In this document: piece after piece, positions 1 through 9,570 of the stretch
How positions within the stretch are numbered: position 1 is the stretch's first letter
Layout of the letters: each line of letters opens with the position of its first letter
Assembly: GCA_023251515.1 (NCBI GenBank)
Contig: JAHEYQ010000005.1
Location: 43,872 to 107,871, forward strand
Length of the DNA: 64,000 nucleotides
Reading direction: 5' to 3'
Source: Bacteroidales bacterium
GTDB taxonomy: Bacteria > Bacteroidota > Bacteroidia > Bacteroidales > JACABE01
The notes under the pieces: model-generated
Databases searched by the model: none
What the model saw: the letters and a program-made list of their open reading frames with translations, nothing else
Told to the model about the DNA's origin: nothing
Translations under genes and position numbers: made by a program

Positions 1-1749
1 CATAGATTTCATATCCCAGTAATGGGAATTGGTTTTACAGTTGACACACCGGTAAAAGTTGCTCATTTGGGAATTTCTTCCGTAATTTCTTTATTGGATG
101 ATATTCTTATTGAAAAAATGAGAGAATTTTATTGCAATAAGTTTGAAATTCCTTATAACGAAATAACTACAAAAGTTGAAGACTTTAGAGCCAAACGCAT
201 CACTAACTATTTGAATCTTTTAGATAAAATAGTAAAAGATAAATTTAATGAACTAAAAAATTCGGCAACAGAAATGGGTAAAGAGTTTGATAAATATATT
301 GAGCTTTTGCCTGATTTTTCTCCTATTAAATCGAAATTCAGTGAATTTCAAAAAGATGTTCAAAATAAAAAAGAAAATTTACAGTGGATTTTGAATAACA
401 TGAAGATGGGAGATATTGATGTAAACATCATGACCAAATTAGATAAATATAATTATTTAAATGGAGAAAAACAATTGGTTGAATTTAATGATGCACATGC
501 TGCTTTAAGAGGTTTTGCTGAAAGTAATTTAAGTTCATCTGTCGTTTTATCTGCAGGAATGAATCCTCGCTTATATGCTTATTTTGAGAAATTTAATGAT
601 TTTTATCCAGATGAAACCGGTTTTCTGAAAAAGAAAATTACTTTAAAAGTTAGCGATTACCGTTCTGCATTAATTCAAGGAAAATTCTTTGCCAAAAAAG
701 GCCTTTGGGTTTCTGAATACAGAATAGAATCTGGTTTGAATTGTGGTGGGCATGCATTTCCTACACACGGATTTTTAATGGGTCCGATTATGGAGGAATT
801 TAAAAATAACAGAGAGGAACTTTATAAATCGACTTTTGAATTATATCAAGCTGCATTAAAAAATTTGAATCACTTTTGTCCTGAAACTCCACCTTATATT
901 AAAATTACAGCTCAGGGAGGAATTGGAACCAATCAGGAACATGAATTTTTGCTTGATTATTATAAACTTGATTCAATAGGCTGGGGTTCTCCATTTTTAT
1001 TGGTTCCAGAGGTTGTAAATGTTGATGACAATACGCTTAAATTATTAAGCAATGCCAAAGAAAAAGATTTGTATTTAAGCAATACATCTCCTTTAGGTGT
1101 TCCTTTTAATACATTGAAAAACAATACAAAAGATGTTGAAAAACAAGAATGGATTAACAAAGGGAAGCCTGGTAGTGCTTGCCCCAAAAAATATGGTGCA
1201 ATAAATCTTGAAGAGATGTGTACTGCTTCAAGCAAGTATCAGCGAATGAAAATCAAAGAACTTGATGAAATGAATCTTAACGAACAAGAATACAAAAAAG
1301 CCTATGACAAAATAACTGTTAAATCTTGTATTTGCGTTGGTTTGGGAACTTCTGCATTATTGGTTAATGATTTGGATATTAAGGTTGAAGGTTCTGCGGT
1401 TTCTGTTTGTCCAGGTCCTAATTTGGCTTACTTTGATAAAATTGTAAGCCTTAAAGAAATGGTTGATCATATTTACGGAAGAACAAATTTATTACGTAAT
1501 GAAATCAGACCAAATATGTTTGTTAATGAAGTCATTTTATATTTTAATTATTTAGAATCTGAAATACAGGAAGTTGCCGATACTGCTTCTGAAAAACAAA
1601 AACAATATTTTGATGTTTTCAGAAATAATATGCTTTCTGGTATTGATTATTACTTTGCCTTAGCAGATAAAATTGGGATAGCTGGTGATAACTTTAATCT
1701 TGATTTGTTGCATAATTATAAAAAGAAATTGCAAGATATTGAATTATAA
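1..1749 (+). CDS. Conserved uncharacterised protein, 5'-partial
   Basis: The frame is already open at base 1 (His-Arg-Phe-His-Ile-Pro-Val before the first Met at base 22), so the gene starts before the window. The visible part is about 582 residues. The N-terminal IPVMGIGFTVDTP stretch and the later TAQGGIGTNQE and GWGSPFLLVPE stretches look like strands and phosphate-binding turns of a TIM-barrel flavoenzyme of the nitronate monooxygenase/DHODH kind, but I cannot assign a family. Several cysteines are clustered in the last third (GSACPKKYG, EEMCTAS, KSCICVG, SVCPGP), which could bind a metal or an Fe-S cluster. No signal peptide is visible because the true start is missing. It is followed 31 bp later by the LURP-one-like gene on the same strand. 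The function is unknown. Confidence 0.75.
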   Translation, partial: HRFHIPVMGIGFTVDTPVKVAHLGISSVISLLDDILIEKMREFYCNKFEIPYNEITTKVEDFRAKRITNYLNLLDKIVKDKFNELKNSATEMGKEFDKYIELLPDFSPIKSKFSEFQKDVQNKKENLQWILNNMKMGDIDVNIMTKLDKYNYLNGEKQLVEFNDAHAALRGFAESNLSSSVVLSAGMNPRLYAYFEKFNDFYPDETGFLKKKITLKVSDYRSALIQGKFFAKKGLWVSEYRIESGLNCGGHAFPTHGFLMGPIMEEFKNNREELYKSTFELYQAALKNLNHFCPETPPYIKITAQGGIGTNQEHEFLLDYYKLDSIGWGSPFLLVPEVVNVDDNTLKLLSNAKEKDLYLSNTSPLGVPFNTLKNNTKDVEKQEWINKGKPGSACPKKYGAINLEEMCTASSKYQRMKIKELDEMNLNEQEYKKAYDKITVKSCICVGLGTSALLVNDLDIKVEGSAVSVCPGPNLAYFDKIVSLKEMVDHIYGRTNLLRNEIRPNMFVNEVILYFNYLESEIQEVADTASEKQKQYFDVFRNNMLSGIDYYFALADKIGIAGDNFNLDLLHNYKKKLQDIEL

Positions 1750-1780
1750 TATTTAAATCTTATTATTAACACTTTTCTTT

Positions 1781-2368
1781 ATGAATAGCATACTCAATCA
1801 AAACATATTTTTTGTAAAAGAACATCTTGGGATTTTTAAAGCTGCTAATAATTTTGATATATATAATCCAAATTCACAGCAGATTATAATGAATTGCCGA
1901 GAAGAAAAATTAGGCTTTTTTACAAAAGTATTTCGTTTTAGTGATTATAAACGAATGACACCATTTCATATTGAAGTGAAAACAACAGATAACAAACCCG
2001 TTTTGTCAGTTAAAAGAGGTTTTTCACTTTTTTTATCCACTGTTGATGTATATGATGAAAAAGAAAATCTAGTTGGCCGTTTCAAACAAAGATTTTTCTC
2101 AATTGGCGGTAAATTTGATGTTTACGACGCAAATGAATCTATATTATGTACATTGATTGGGAAATGGACAAGTTGGGATTTTAAATTTGTAAAAGATCAT
2201 GTTGAATTTGCACATGTAAGCAAAAAATGGTCAGGTTTAGGCAAAGAACTCTTCACTTCTGCAGATAATTATATGCTGAGTATAGATAAAGATGTTCCTG
2301 AAAACCATCCCATTAGAATCTTGATTTTGGCTGCTGTTTTATGCATCGATATGGTTATTAAAGAATAA
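1781..2368 (+). CDS. LURP-one-related / scramblase-like protein
   Basis: 195 residues, with no signal peptide. The pattern of short beta-strands with conserved stretches (LVGRFKQRFFSIGGKFDVYDAN, then IGKWTSWDFKF, then KKWSGLGKELFTSADNY) matches the LURP-one-related family, which shares the tubby/phospholipid-scramblase 12-stranded barrel fold. The length is normal for the family. In bacteria these proteins have no firmly established role. Some are suspected to act at membranes, and the hydrophobic segment near residues 178-192 (IRILILAAVLCIDMV) is compatible with that. It lies 31 bp after the preceding gene and 17 bp before the HAD phosphatase gene, so the three may be co-transcribed. Family assignment is fairly secure; function is inferred. 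Confidence 0.75.
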   Translation: MNSILNQNIFFVKEHLGIFKAANNFDIYNPNSQQIIMNCREEKLGFFTKVFRFSDYKRMTPFHIEVKTTDNKPVLSVKRGFSLFLSTVDVYDEKENLVGRFKQRFFSIGGKFDVYDANESILCTLIGKWTSWDFKFVKDHVEFAHVSKKWSGLGKELFTSADNYMLSIDKDVPENHPIRILILAAVLCIDMVIKE

Positions 2369-2385
2369 AACTTTCCAAATTTCTT

Positions 2386-3042
2386 ATGATAGATTTTTCG
2401 AAATATCAGCATTTTATTTTTGATTGGAATGGAACTTTATTGAATGATTTATGGCTTGCCGTAGATGTTATAGATAAAATGTTGCTTAAAAGAGGTTTGC
2501 CTGGGATGTCTTCTGAAAGATATTGTGAGGTTTTTGATTTTCCAGTTAGAGATTATTATCAGAATATCGGATTTGATTTTGAAAAAGAATCTTTTGAAAT
2601 AGTTGGTACTGAATTTATTGTGGAATATGACAAACGTCAATATGAATGTAATTTACAAAATTCAGCAAAAGAATTATTAGATTTCCTCTATGATCAAAAA
2701 TATCATCTAAGTGTACTTTCTGCACGAGAACAAACAATGCTTGTACAAAATCTGAAATTTTATCAAATTCATCATTATTTTCCAGTAATTTCCGGATTAA
2801 TAGATCATTATGCAAATGGTAAGCTAGAAAATGGTTTACAGTTAATTGAAAATACCCATATAAACCCAAAATATACAATATTAATTGGTGATACGCTGCA
2901 TGATGCAGAAGTTGCAAAAGAAATGGGAATAGATTGTGTGTTAATTGCTTCAGGTCATCAGGCAATTCATAGATTGGAATCTGCTCAGGTAAATATTTTC
3001 ACCTCTTTAAGTCATCTTTTTTCTTTAATTAAGAAGAATTAA
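2386..3042 (+). CDS. HAD-superfamily hydrolase (phosphoglycolate phosphatase-like)
   Basis: 218 residues. Motif I is FDWNGTLLND near residues 13-22. The first Asp is the nucleophile, and the second Asp of the usual DxD is replaced by Asn, which is common in some HAD subgroups. Motif II is VLSAREQ, and motif IV is IGDTLHDAEVAKEMG, with the acidic pair that holds Mg2+. Residues 20-90 form the alpha-helical cap expected of subfamily IA (Gph/beta-phosphoglucomutase-like). It should be a cytosolic phosphomonoesterase; the substrate cannot be read from the sequence. The start ATG is 17 bp after the preceding stop. The gene ends the short plus-strand run before the peroxiredoxin. Confidence 0.85.
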   Translation: MIDFSKYQHFIFDWNGTLLNDLWLAVDVIDKMLLKRGLPGMSSERYCEVFDFPVRDYYQNIGFDFEKESFEIVGTEFIVEYDKRQYECNLQNSAKELLDFLYDQKYHLSVLSAREQTMLVQNLKFYQIHHYFPVISGLIDHYANGKLENGLQLIENTHINPKYTILIGDTLHDAEVAKEMGIDCVLIASGHQAIHRLESAQVNIFTSLSHLFSLIKKN

Positions 3043-3134
3043 AATTTTATTGTTTTTAATTATCTAGATTACAGATATATGTAATTTTTTTTGTTAAATT
3101 GATTATTTTTATGCAAATTGATTATTTTTGATGT

Positions 3135-3142
3135 ATTTTTGT
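3135..3142 (+). promoter_or_regulatory. Bacteroidota -7 promoter element (TATTTTTG)
   Basis: A perfect TAnnTTTG match 27 bp before the peroxiredoxin start. I see no convincing -33 TTTG. A 15-bp direct repeat (starting AAATTGATT) at 3096-3110 and 3115-3129 lies just upstream. Confidence 0.4.
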
Positions 3143-3169
3143 TTAGAATAATTCTAAATAAAAAATACC

Positions 3170-3898
3170 ATGAAAAAAATTACTTTTTTTATAATAATAA
3201 TTTTATTTCTATTAATAAATGTTAATGCACAAGTTAAGAAAAATTATGATTCGCCATATATAGGTCAATTTGCTCCATCCTTTAAAGCATTAACTACGCT
3301 TGGAACAATAAATTTTCCTGATGATTATTTTACAAAATGGAAGATTTTGTTTAGCCATCCTGCTGATTTTACGCCTGTTTGTACTTCTGAAATTATAGAA
3401 TTGGCTACTAAACAGGAGGATTTTATTAAATTAAATACTGCTTTAATTGTCATTTCAACTGATGGATTAAATAGTCATATTGAATGGGTAAAATCTATTG
3501 AATCAATAGTTTTCAAAGATAAAGAGTCTGTAAAAATAAAGTTTCCAATTGTTGCTGATGTAAATACAGAAATTTCAAAGCAATACAATTTGCTTAGAAA
3601 AGATGTTTCTGAACGAAAAGATATGAGGGCTGTAATATTTATAGACCCAAATAATAAAATCAGAGCAATATTAAATTATCCTGAAAACATTGGAAGAAAT
3701 ATAAGTGAAATTGAAAGGATTTTAGTGGCATTGCAAACTGCTGATAAAATGGAGATTCTTACGCCTGCAAATTGGAAATCTGGAGATGATGTTTTAATTC
3801 CAAGTCCTAAATCAATGGAAGAATCAGAAAAATTAAAAACTAAAAACAAATCAACCTATTATAATCTGACTTGGTATATGTGGTATATGAAATTGTAA
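3170..3898 (+). CDS. Exported 1-Cys peroxiredoxin (Prx6-type)
   Basis: 242 residues. The first 20 form a signal peptide (KK, then a long Ile/Phe/Leu run ending NVNA-Q), so the protein is exported. The catalytic motif HPADFTPVCTSE places the peroxidatic cysteine at residue 71. It is the only cysteine in the protein, which defines a 1-Cys enzyme that needs an external reductant. The C-terminal half (MRAVIFIDPNNKIRA, then LQTADKMEILTPANWKSGDDVLIPSP) is the Prx6-specific extension. The family reduces H2O2 and organic hydroperoxides. Periplasmic or surface location is less common for Prx6-type proteins, which are usually cytosolic. A hairpin terminator follows, and a -7 promoter element lies 27 bp upstream, so it is probably a single-gene transcript. 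Confidence 0.88.
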   Translation: MKKITFFIIIILFLLINVNAQVKKNYDSPYIGQFAPSFKALTTLGTINFPDDYFTKWKILFSHPADFTPVCTSEIIELATKQEDFIKLNTALIVISTDGLNSHIEWVKSIESIVFKDKESVKIKFPIVADVNTEISKQYNLLRKDVSERKDMRAVIFIDPNNKIRAILNYPENIGRNISEIERILVALQTADKMEILTPANWKSGDDVLIPSPKSMEESEKLKTKNKSTYYNLTWYMWYMKL

Positions 3899-3927
3899 AC
3901 CAATACTTTTAAATACGTTTTGTTTAT

Positions 3928-3960
3928 AAATGCCGATATTTTACAATATTCGGCATTTTT
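3928..3960 (+). terminator. Rho-independent terminator after the peroxiredoxin gene
   Basis: Stem AAATGCCGATATT with loop TTAC and the complementary arm AATATTCGGCATTT (one bulged A), followed by a T run. It lies 30 bp after the stop codon. Confidence 0.75.
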
Positions 3961-4018
3961 ATTTTTAATTAAAATGAAATTATTATTCTAAAAATAGCAG
4001 TGAAGCAATGGAATTTCA

Positions 4019-4026
4019 TAAATTTG
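4019..4026 (+). promoter_or_regulatory. Bacteroidota -7 promoter element (TAAATTTG)
   Basis: Perfect TAnnTTTG match that would start transcription about 10 bp before the ATG at 4043. No clear -33 element. Confidence 0.4.
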
Positions 4027-4042
4027 CATAAAACATTTTGAG

Positions 4043-6595
4043 ATGATTAGCTTTTTACTAAACGATAATAAAATAGTTTTTCGGGGAGATTCTGAATTGT
4101 CATTATTAAAATTTCTTCGAAATCAAATGAATATAATTTCCGTTAAAGATGGATGTTCAGCACAAGCTAGTTGTGGTGCATGTCTGGTTGAAATTGATGG
4201 AAAACCACGATTGGCTTGTACTACAAAAATGAAAAATCTGGAGGGTACTACAATTTTTACAATGGAAGGTATTCCTGATTATATTAAAACAACTTTAGGT
4301 AAAGCTTTTGTTGAAAAAGGTGCTGTACAATGTGGATTTTGCACTCCTGGTTTTATAATGCGAATAAAGATTTTATTGCAAAATAATCCAAATCCAACAA
4401 TAGAAGAAATCAGAAATGCCTTAAAATTAAATTTATGCAGATGTACCGGTTATAAAAAGATTGAAGATGCAATTAAATTTGCTGCAAATCATATTGCTGA
4501 AAACAAAGAAATTATAAGTGAAATACAAACAGGGAGGATTGGAACATCAATACCAAAATACAATTCGTTTGAAACTGCAATTGGTCAAAGAAATTTTGTA
4601 AATGATATCAAAATTGAAGGATCTCTATTTCAGGCATTGCGATATAGCGATTATCCAAGAGCAAAAGTATTGAATATTAGTATAGAAAATGCATTAAAAT
4701 CTGAAGGTGTAATTAAAATCCTAACAGCTAAAGATATTCCCGGGCAACAGAAAATTGGCCTTATTTATAATGATTGGCCACTGATGATAGATATTGGAGA
4801 AACCACGCATTATATTGGCGATGTAATAGCTCAGGTAATTGCCGATACTGAAGAAAATGCAAGAAAAGCGATTGACCTGATTGATATTGAATATGAAGTT
4901 TTTGAGGTTGTATGTGATCCATTAAAAGCATTAGAATCAGATTCGCCTCAGGTTCATGAAAATCATTCTAATTTGCTCGATAATTGCATTATAAAAAGAG
5001 GAAACGCTGATGATATCATTAATAAATCTGATTATGTATCACGTGGAGAATTTGATACACAAAGAATTGAGCATGCATTTCTGGAAGTTGAGGCTGCAAT
5101 TGCTTATCCTGTCGAAGACGGAATTGAATTGATTTCGCAAAGTCAGGGAGTTTATGAAGACAGACGTCAGGTTGCAATGATTTTGGGAATACCAGAAGGA
5201 AATGTAAGAGTAATTTTAGTGCCAAACGGAGGTGGTTTTGGTGGCAAGGAAGATATGACTGTCCAAGGGCATGTTAGTTTAGCCGCTTATTTGCTTCAAA
5301 AGCCTGTAAAAATATGTCTTACACGCGAAGAATCAATAAAAATGCACCCAAAACGTCATCCTGTTCATATGAAAATGGAATTAAGCTGCGATATCTATGG
5401 AATATTAACTGCATTGAAACTAAGAGCTGTTGGAGACACAGGTGCTTATGCTTCAGTAGGTACCAAAGTTTTGGAAAGAGTTGCCGGACATGCTACTTCA
5501 GGTTATTTTGTTCCTATAATTGATATTGAAGCAAAAACCGTATATACCAATAATATTCCATCTGGTGCCATGCGAGGTTTTGGTGCAAATCAGGTGGCTT
5601 TTGCACTCGAAAGTTGCATAGACGACTTATGTAAACAAGGTAATTTTGATCGTTGGGAATTCAGATACAAAAATGCATTGGTTGATGGTTTAACCACTGC
5701 AACCGGACAAAAGCTCAAAGGTGTTGGTATAAGAGAATGCTTAAATGCTCTTAAAGATGATTTTTATAAAGCAAAATATAAAGGTATAGCAACTGGCATA
5801 AAAAATAGTGGAATTGGAAATGGAATGATAGATTTCTCTAATGTTATTATCAGAATTTTATCTCCTGAAAAAGTTTTGATTGAGCATGGCTGGACAGAAA
5901 TGGGACAAGGAATTCATACAATGGCAATTCAAACTTTATGTGAAGAAACAAATTTGTTACCTGAAATCATGGAGGTAAAAGTTGATACTGAAGCACAAAT
6001 AAAAACAGGAATGACTACCTCATCACGAGCAACTGCTTTGCTTGGAAATGCTATTATAGATGCTTGTAAAACCTTAAAATCTGATTTAAAGAATTACTCT
6101 TTAAGAGAATTAGTAGGTAAGAAATATCAAGGAGAATATAAATGTGATTGGACTACCAAACCAGGTGCAGATGTAGAAGAAATTATTACTCATTATTCAT
6201 ATGGATATGCTGCTCAATTGGTTGTGTTAAATGAGGATGGTAATATTGAAAAGGTAATCGCAGCACATGATGCCGGAAAAATAATGAATCCAATGTTGTT
6301 TGAAGGACAAATTCAAGGTGCTGTTCATATGGGTTTAGGTTATGCTTTATGTGAAGATTTACCAATGAAAGATGGATACTTAATATCAGCTAAACTAAAA
6401 GATTGTCAGATATTAAAATCACATGAAACGCCCGATATTGTTGTAAAAGGAATTGAAGTTAAGGATGAAGTAGGACCTTATGGTGCAAAAGGAATTGGTG
6501 AAATCGGTCTTGTTCCTACAGCAGCAGCAGTTGCAAATGCATTTTGTGATTTTGATGGCATCAGACGATTTAAATTGCCTCTTAAAAGAAAATAG
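4043..6595 (+). CDS. Molybdenum hydroxylase, xanthine dehydrogenase family (2Fe-2S plus Mo-cofactor domains)
   Basis: 850 residues. Residues 1-75 are a plant-type ferredoxin domain with Cys38, 44, 47 and 59. Residues 90-140 are the second [2Fe-2S] helical domain, with Cys97, 100, 132 and 134 (CGFC...CRC). From about 175 the aldehyde oxidase/xanthine dehydrogenase hammerhead and molybdopterin domains follow, with the GGGFGGKED cofactor loop, the MRGFGANQ motif and GAKGIGE near the C-terminus, whose Glu820 is the usual catalytic base. No FAD domain is present, and no FAD-subunit gene is adjacent, so the electron acceptor is unclear. The size and domain order match the single-chain, selenium-dependent xanthine dehydrogenase group of anaerobes. 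Substrate (xanthine, another purine or an aldehyde) is inferred, not shown. Confidence 0.88.
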   Translation: MISFLLNDNKIVFRGDSELSLLKFLRNQMNIISVKDGCSAQASCGACLVEIDGKPRLACTTKMKNLEGTTIFTMEGIPDYIKTTLGKAFVEKGAVQCGFCTPGFIMRIKILLQNNPNPTIEEIRNALKLNLCRCTGYKKIEDAIKFAANHIAENKEIISEIQTGRIGTSIPKYNSFETAIGQRNFVNDIKIEGSLFQALRYSDYPRAKVLNISIENALKSEGVIKILTAKDIPGQQKIGLIYNDWPLMIDIGETTHYIGDVIAQVIADTEENARKAIDLIDIEYEVFEVVCDPLKALESDSPQVHENHSNLLDNCIIKRGNADDIINKSDYVSRGEFDTQRIEHAFLEVEAAIAYPVEDGIELISQSQGVYEDRRQVAMILGIPEGNVRVILVPNGGGFGGKEDMTVQGHVSLAAYLLQKPVKICLTREESIKMHPKRHPVHMKMELSCDIYGILTALKLRAVGDTGAYASVGTKVLERVAGHATSGYFVPIIDIEAKTVYTNNIPSGAMRGFGANQVAFALESCIDDLCKQGNFDRWEFRYKNALVDGLTTATGQKLKGVGIRECLNALKDDFYKAKYKGIATGIKNSGIGNGMIDFSNVIIRILSPEKVLIEHGWTEMGQGIHTMAIQTLCEETNLLPEIMEVKVDTEAQIKTGMTTSSRATALLGNAIIDACKTLKSDLKNYSLRELVGKKYQGEYKCDWTTKPGADVEEIITHYSYGYAAQLVVLNEDGNIEKVIAAHDAGKIMNPMLFEGQIQGAVHMGLGYALCEDLPMKDGYLISAKLKDCQILKSHETPDIVVKGIEVKDEVGPYGAKGIGEIGLVPTAAAVANAFCDFDGIRRFKLPLKRK

Positions 6596-6666
6596 TATTA
6601 AATGTTATCAACATTTTCTATTTGATAAATTAATGTAGTTTAACTTTTTTTTGAAGTTATATTTGC

Positions 6667-6674
6667 TATTTTTG
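6667..6674 (+). promoter_or_regulatory. Bacteroidota -7 promoter element (TATTTTTG)
   Basis: Perfect TAnnTTTG match about 73 bp before the start of the secreted glycosidase-like gene. A TTTG lies at 6650-6653, closer than the usual -33 spacing. Confidence 0.35.
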
Positions 6675-6746
6675 TGAAATATAATAACTTAAAGAATACA
6701 TTTTGTATGATTTTTGTGCATATTATTTTATTAATTTTATTTTATA

Positions 6747-9449
6747 ATGAAAAAATCCTTACCCGTAATATTCTTTTTAACTATATTGTTAATTGGCAAT
6801 AACTTATATGCAATTAATGGTAAAATAACTGATAAATTAGGGAATCCTGTTTCTTTAGCAAAAATTGTATTTACAAATACTAAAGATTCAACAAAAATAT
6901 ATCAAACGTTTTCTGATGCAAATGGAAATTATTCTTTAGAATTGCCGACTTTTACTATTGAAAAAAATGATAAACAATACACTTTTTTCGATATTTACCC
7001 CAATCCGTTTTATGATGGAACTATTATCCCTTTTTATCTGAATAAATCAGGAAATTGTTATATTTACATTTACAATTTAATGGGACAAAAAGTAAGAACA
7101 ATTTCCGAGGGAAATATGTCTGCAGGCTTACATCAATTTGTTTGGGATGGAACTACTGATATGAATCAAAGGATTGCACCTGGTTTTTTTATTGCATATA
7201 TGTATTTTGAAGGAAGAAGTAGTAGTCAGAAAATTATCATGCGTGCAAATAATAATTTAACAGTTTTTCCTAATGGGGTTCCTTATATACCTGAATTAGA
7301 TACCTCAAAATTAATAAGTTATAATGTAAATATTACTTCTTTTCAAACATTACCCTATTCTGTTGGAAATTACATTATTAATGATGTAAATAAAGTAGAT
7401 TTTATTGTTTTCAAAAAATTGGCTTTACCATTTAAAGTTTCAGGTACTTATTTAAGTGTAAATAAAGGTGATAATACATATGATACCATATTTGTAAACG
7501 GAATTAATTTAGGAGTAGGAATGCCAGGAACTTTTCCAGGTGAAATGGCAGCAAGCTCAGAAGATTACAGACGATGGTTTAAAGAAATGGCTGATATTGG
7601 GTTTAATACAATTAGAGTTTATACCCTACATTATCCAAGATTTTATGATGAATTTGCCAAATACAATATGGAAAATCCTGATAAACCTTTATATTTATTA
7701 CATGGTATTTGGCTTGATGAAGATAAACCTCAAGGAAATTTTTATAATTATACAAACGATTATTATGAAGATATTTATGAAGTAGTTGACTGCTTACATG
7801 GAAACAGAACTGTACCAGAAAGACCGGGAAGAGCATCAGGTAAATATTTAACCAATGTTTCGCCATGGTTACTTGGGTATATAATTGGAAGAGAAGTTCA
7901 TCCGGAGGAAGTAATGAATACAAATTTATTAAATCCATCAAATATTACTTATAATGGTTATGCATTAAGTATGCCGGATTCAACAGGAACTCATACCCCT
8001 ACAGAATGTTGGATAACAAATGCATTAGATATGTTAATTTTACATGAACGTCAAAATTATCAGGTTGAAAGACCGGTAAGTTTTTCAAGTTGGCCTACCC
8101 TTGATCCATTACAACATCCAACTGAAATCTATCCATTTTCTTTAGAAGACTATCAGCAATTAGATTTTACAAAAATAGCATTAACAAATGCACCTGCTGG
8201 TTTTTTTATTAGTTATCATGCTTATCCATATTATCCTGATTTTATGACAGATTATTATGGAACATTAACTTCTGGTTTTGATAGCTTAGGTTTAAATGGC
8301 TATATAGTTTACTTAAAAGAATTGTGGACAACATATGTGCAGAATTATAAAATTCCTGTAATAATTGCTGAGTATGGAGTTCCTTCTAGTTGGGGAAATG
8401 CACATTTTGTTCAATCCGGTATGGGGCACGGGGGACATAGTGAAGAAATGCAGGGTGTTTATAATGCCAGAATGCTTGGAAATATACATTCAGATGCATA
8501 TTTAGCCGGTGGGTGCCTATTTGCTTGGATAGATGAATGGTTCAAACAAACCTGGATAGTTAATCCGATGACATGTCCACCTGATAGAAGACCGATGTGG
8601 CATAATCTGACAAGTCCAGAAGAAAATTTTGGCTTAAAAAAATTTACTCCTGATACAGTCTGGTATGTGGACTACCCCAAATTTTTTAATTATGGTAATG
8701 ATATTAAAAATGTTAAAGTTGCTACTGATTTTCAATATTTTCATTTAAAAATCAACATTAATGATTCTATAACAAATAGTGATACAATTATTATAGCTTT
8801 TGACACATATGGTGATACTTTAGGTGAATCAAGATTACCAAATGGCAAAAACTTATTTAAACGTGCAGAATTTTTTCTTACAATAACCTCCGATTCTGCA
8901 AATCTATACGTTACTCAGGCTTATAATACCTATGGTATGTTTTTTATCAGAAAATGGTGGCCTGATACCCTAAGACAATTTCAGTTTCACTCAACAAAAA
9001 CAAATGGAGCTCCATGGAATTTAATAACTTGGAAAACAAGCATTAAAGATACTGGAATGGTTAACCAATTAATAGGACAACTTCATTCGAGAGATACTTT
9101 GGAAATGGAAAGTAGTTTAGATGCAGTTGTGAGAAATAAATATAGTTATGAAATTAAAATACCTTGGCAATTATTAAATTTTACAGATCCTAGCTTAATG
9201 CGGGTATTAGACGATTCAAGGGACTCTTCAAGATATTATACTGAAACAGTAATGACACAAGGTATTGCTGCAGAAATTTATTTCAGGCAAACTGTATATG
9301 TTACGACTCGTAATGTTTGGGACACTTGGGGTTTTGTCAATCCCAATTCTGGTGAATTTATTTTCCCCAAATATAGGGAAGTCAAGAAAAAGTCTTATGA
9401 TGTTTTTAAAGAACGAATAAAACTTTTAAATCTGAAACCAAAGATTTAA
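6747..9449 (+). CDS. Secreted glycoside hydrolase-like protein with internal T9SS-like/FlgD-like domain
   Basis: 900 residues. A signal peptide (about 1-23, ending NLYA) is followed by a carboxypeptidase-regulatory-like beta-sandwich (GKITDKLGNPVSLAKIVF, residues 25-70). Next comes a module that reads like a T9SS type A/FlgD-like sorting domain (YPNPFYDGT..., IYNLMGQKVR, about 80-165). From about 245 a TIM-barrel glycosidase domain of clan GH-A type begins (FVNGINLGVG, DIGFNTIRVY). GRE at 381-383 and AEYG with Glu542 sit where the acid/base and the nucleophile are expected. Gly-Arg-Glu instead of the usual Asn-Glu is unusual. About 250 residues after the barrel form a beta-rich C-terminal region with no sorting signal at the very end. 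Polysaccharide substrate unknown. Confidence 0.7.
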   Translation: MKKSLPVIFFLTILLIGNNLYAINGKITDKLGNPVSLAKIVFTNTKDSTKIYQTFSDANGNYSLELPTFTIEKNDKQYTFFDIYPNPFYDGTIIPFYLNKSGNCYIYIYNLMGQKVRTISEGNMSAGLHQFVWDGTTDMNQRIAPGFFIAYMYFEGRSSSQKIIMRANNNLTVFPNGVPYIPELDTSKLISYNVNITSFQTLPYSVGNYIINDVNKVDFIVFKKLALPFKVSGTYLSVNKGDNTYDTIFVNGINLGVGMPGTFPGEMAASSEDYRRWFKEMADIGFNTIRVYTLHYPRFYDEFAKYNMENPDKPLYLLHGIWLDEDKPQGNFYNYTNDYYEDIYEVVDCLHGNRTVPERPGRASGKYLTNVSPWLLGYIIGREVHPEEVMNTNLLNPSNITYNGYALSMPDSTGTHTPTECWITNALDMLILHERQNYQVERPVSFSSWPTLDPLQHPTEIYPFSLEDYQQLDFTKIALTNAPAGFFISYHAYPYYPDFMTDYYGTLTSGFDSLGLNGYIVYLKELWTTYVQNYKIPVIIAEYGVPSSWGNAHFVQSGMGHGGHSEEMQGVYNARMLGNIHSDAYLAGGCLFAWIDEWFKQTWIVNPMTCPPDRRPMWHNLTSPEENFGLKKFTPDTVWYVDYPKFFNYGNDIKNVKVATDFQYFHLKININDSITNSDTIIIAFDTYGDTLGESRLPNGKNLFKRAEFFLTITSDSANLYVTQAYNTYGMFFIRKWWPDTLRQFQFHSTKTNGAPWNLITWKTSIKDTGMVNQLIGQLHSRDTLEMESSLDAVVRNKYSYEIKIPWQLLNFTDPSLMRVLDDSRDSSRYYTETVMTQGIAAEIYFRQTVYVTTRNVWDTWGFVNPNSGEFIFPKYREVKKKSYDVFKERIKLLNLKPKI

Positions 9450-9470
9450 TAATAACCTTTTAAGAAGCTG

Positions 9471-9522
9471 AAAAGTTTGAGTAAATACTTAACATCTTGT
9501 TTTCTGTATTTCTCAAACTTTT
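9471..9522 (+). terminator. Possible terminator after the glycosidase-like gene
   Basis: Arms AAAAGTTTGAG and CTCAAACTTTT pair perfectly over 11 bp across a 30-nt loop and run into a T tract. The long loop lowers confidence. Confidence 0.5.
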
Positions 9523-9525
9523 TTT

Positions 9526-9533
9526 TATTTTTG
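9526..9533 (+). promoter_or_regulatory. Bacteroidota -7 promoter element for pyrK-pyrD (TATTTTTG)
   Basis: Perfect TAnnTTTG match directly after the terminator T tract and 37 bp before the pyrK ATG. Confidence 0.4.
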
Positions 9534-9570
9534 CATTTAAGGATTTTTCTTCTTTACATATTCTATAAAA

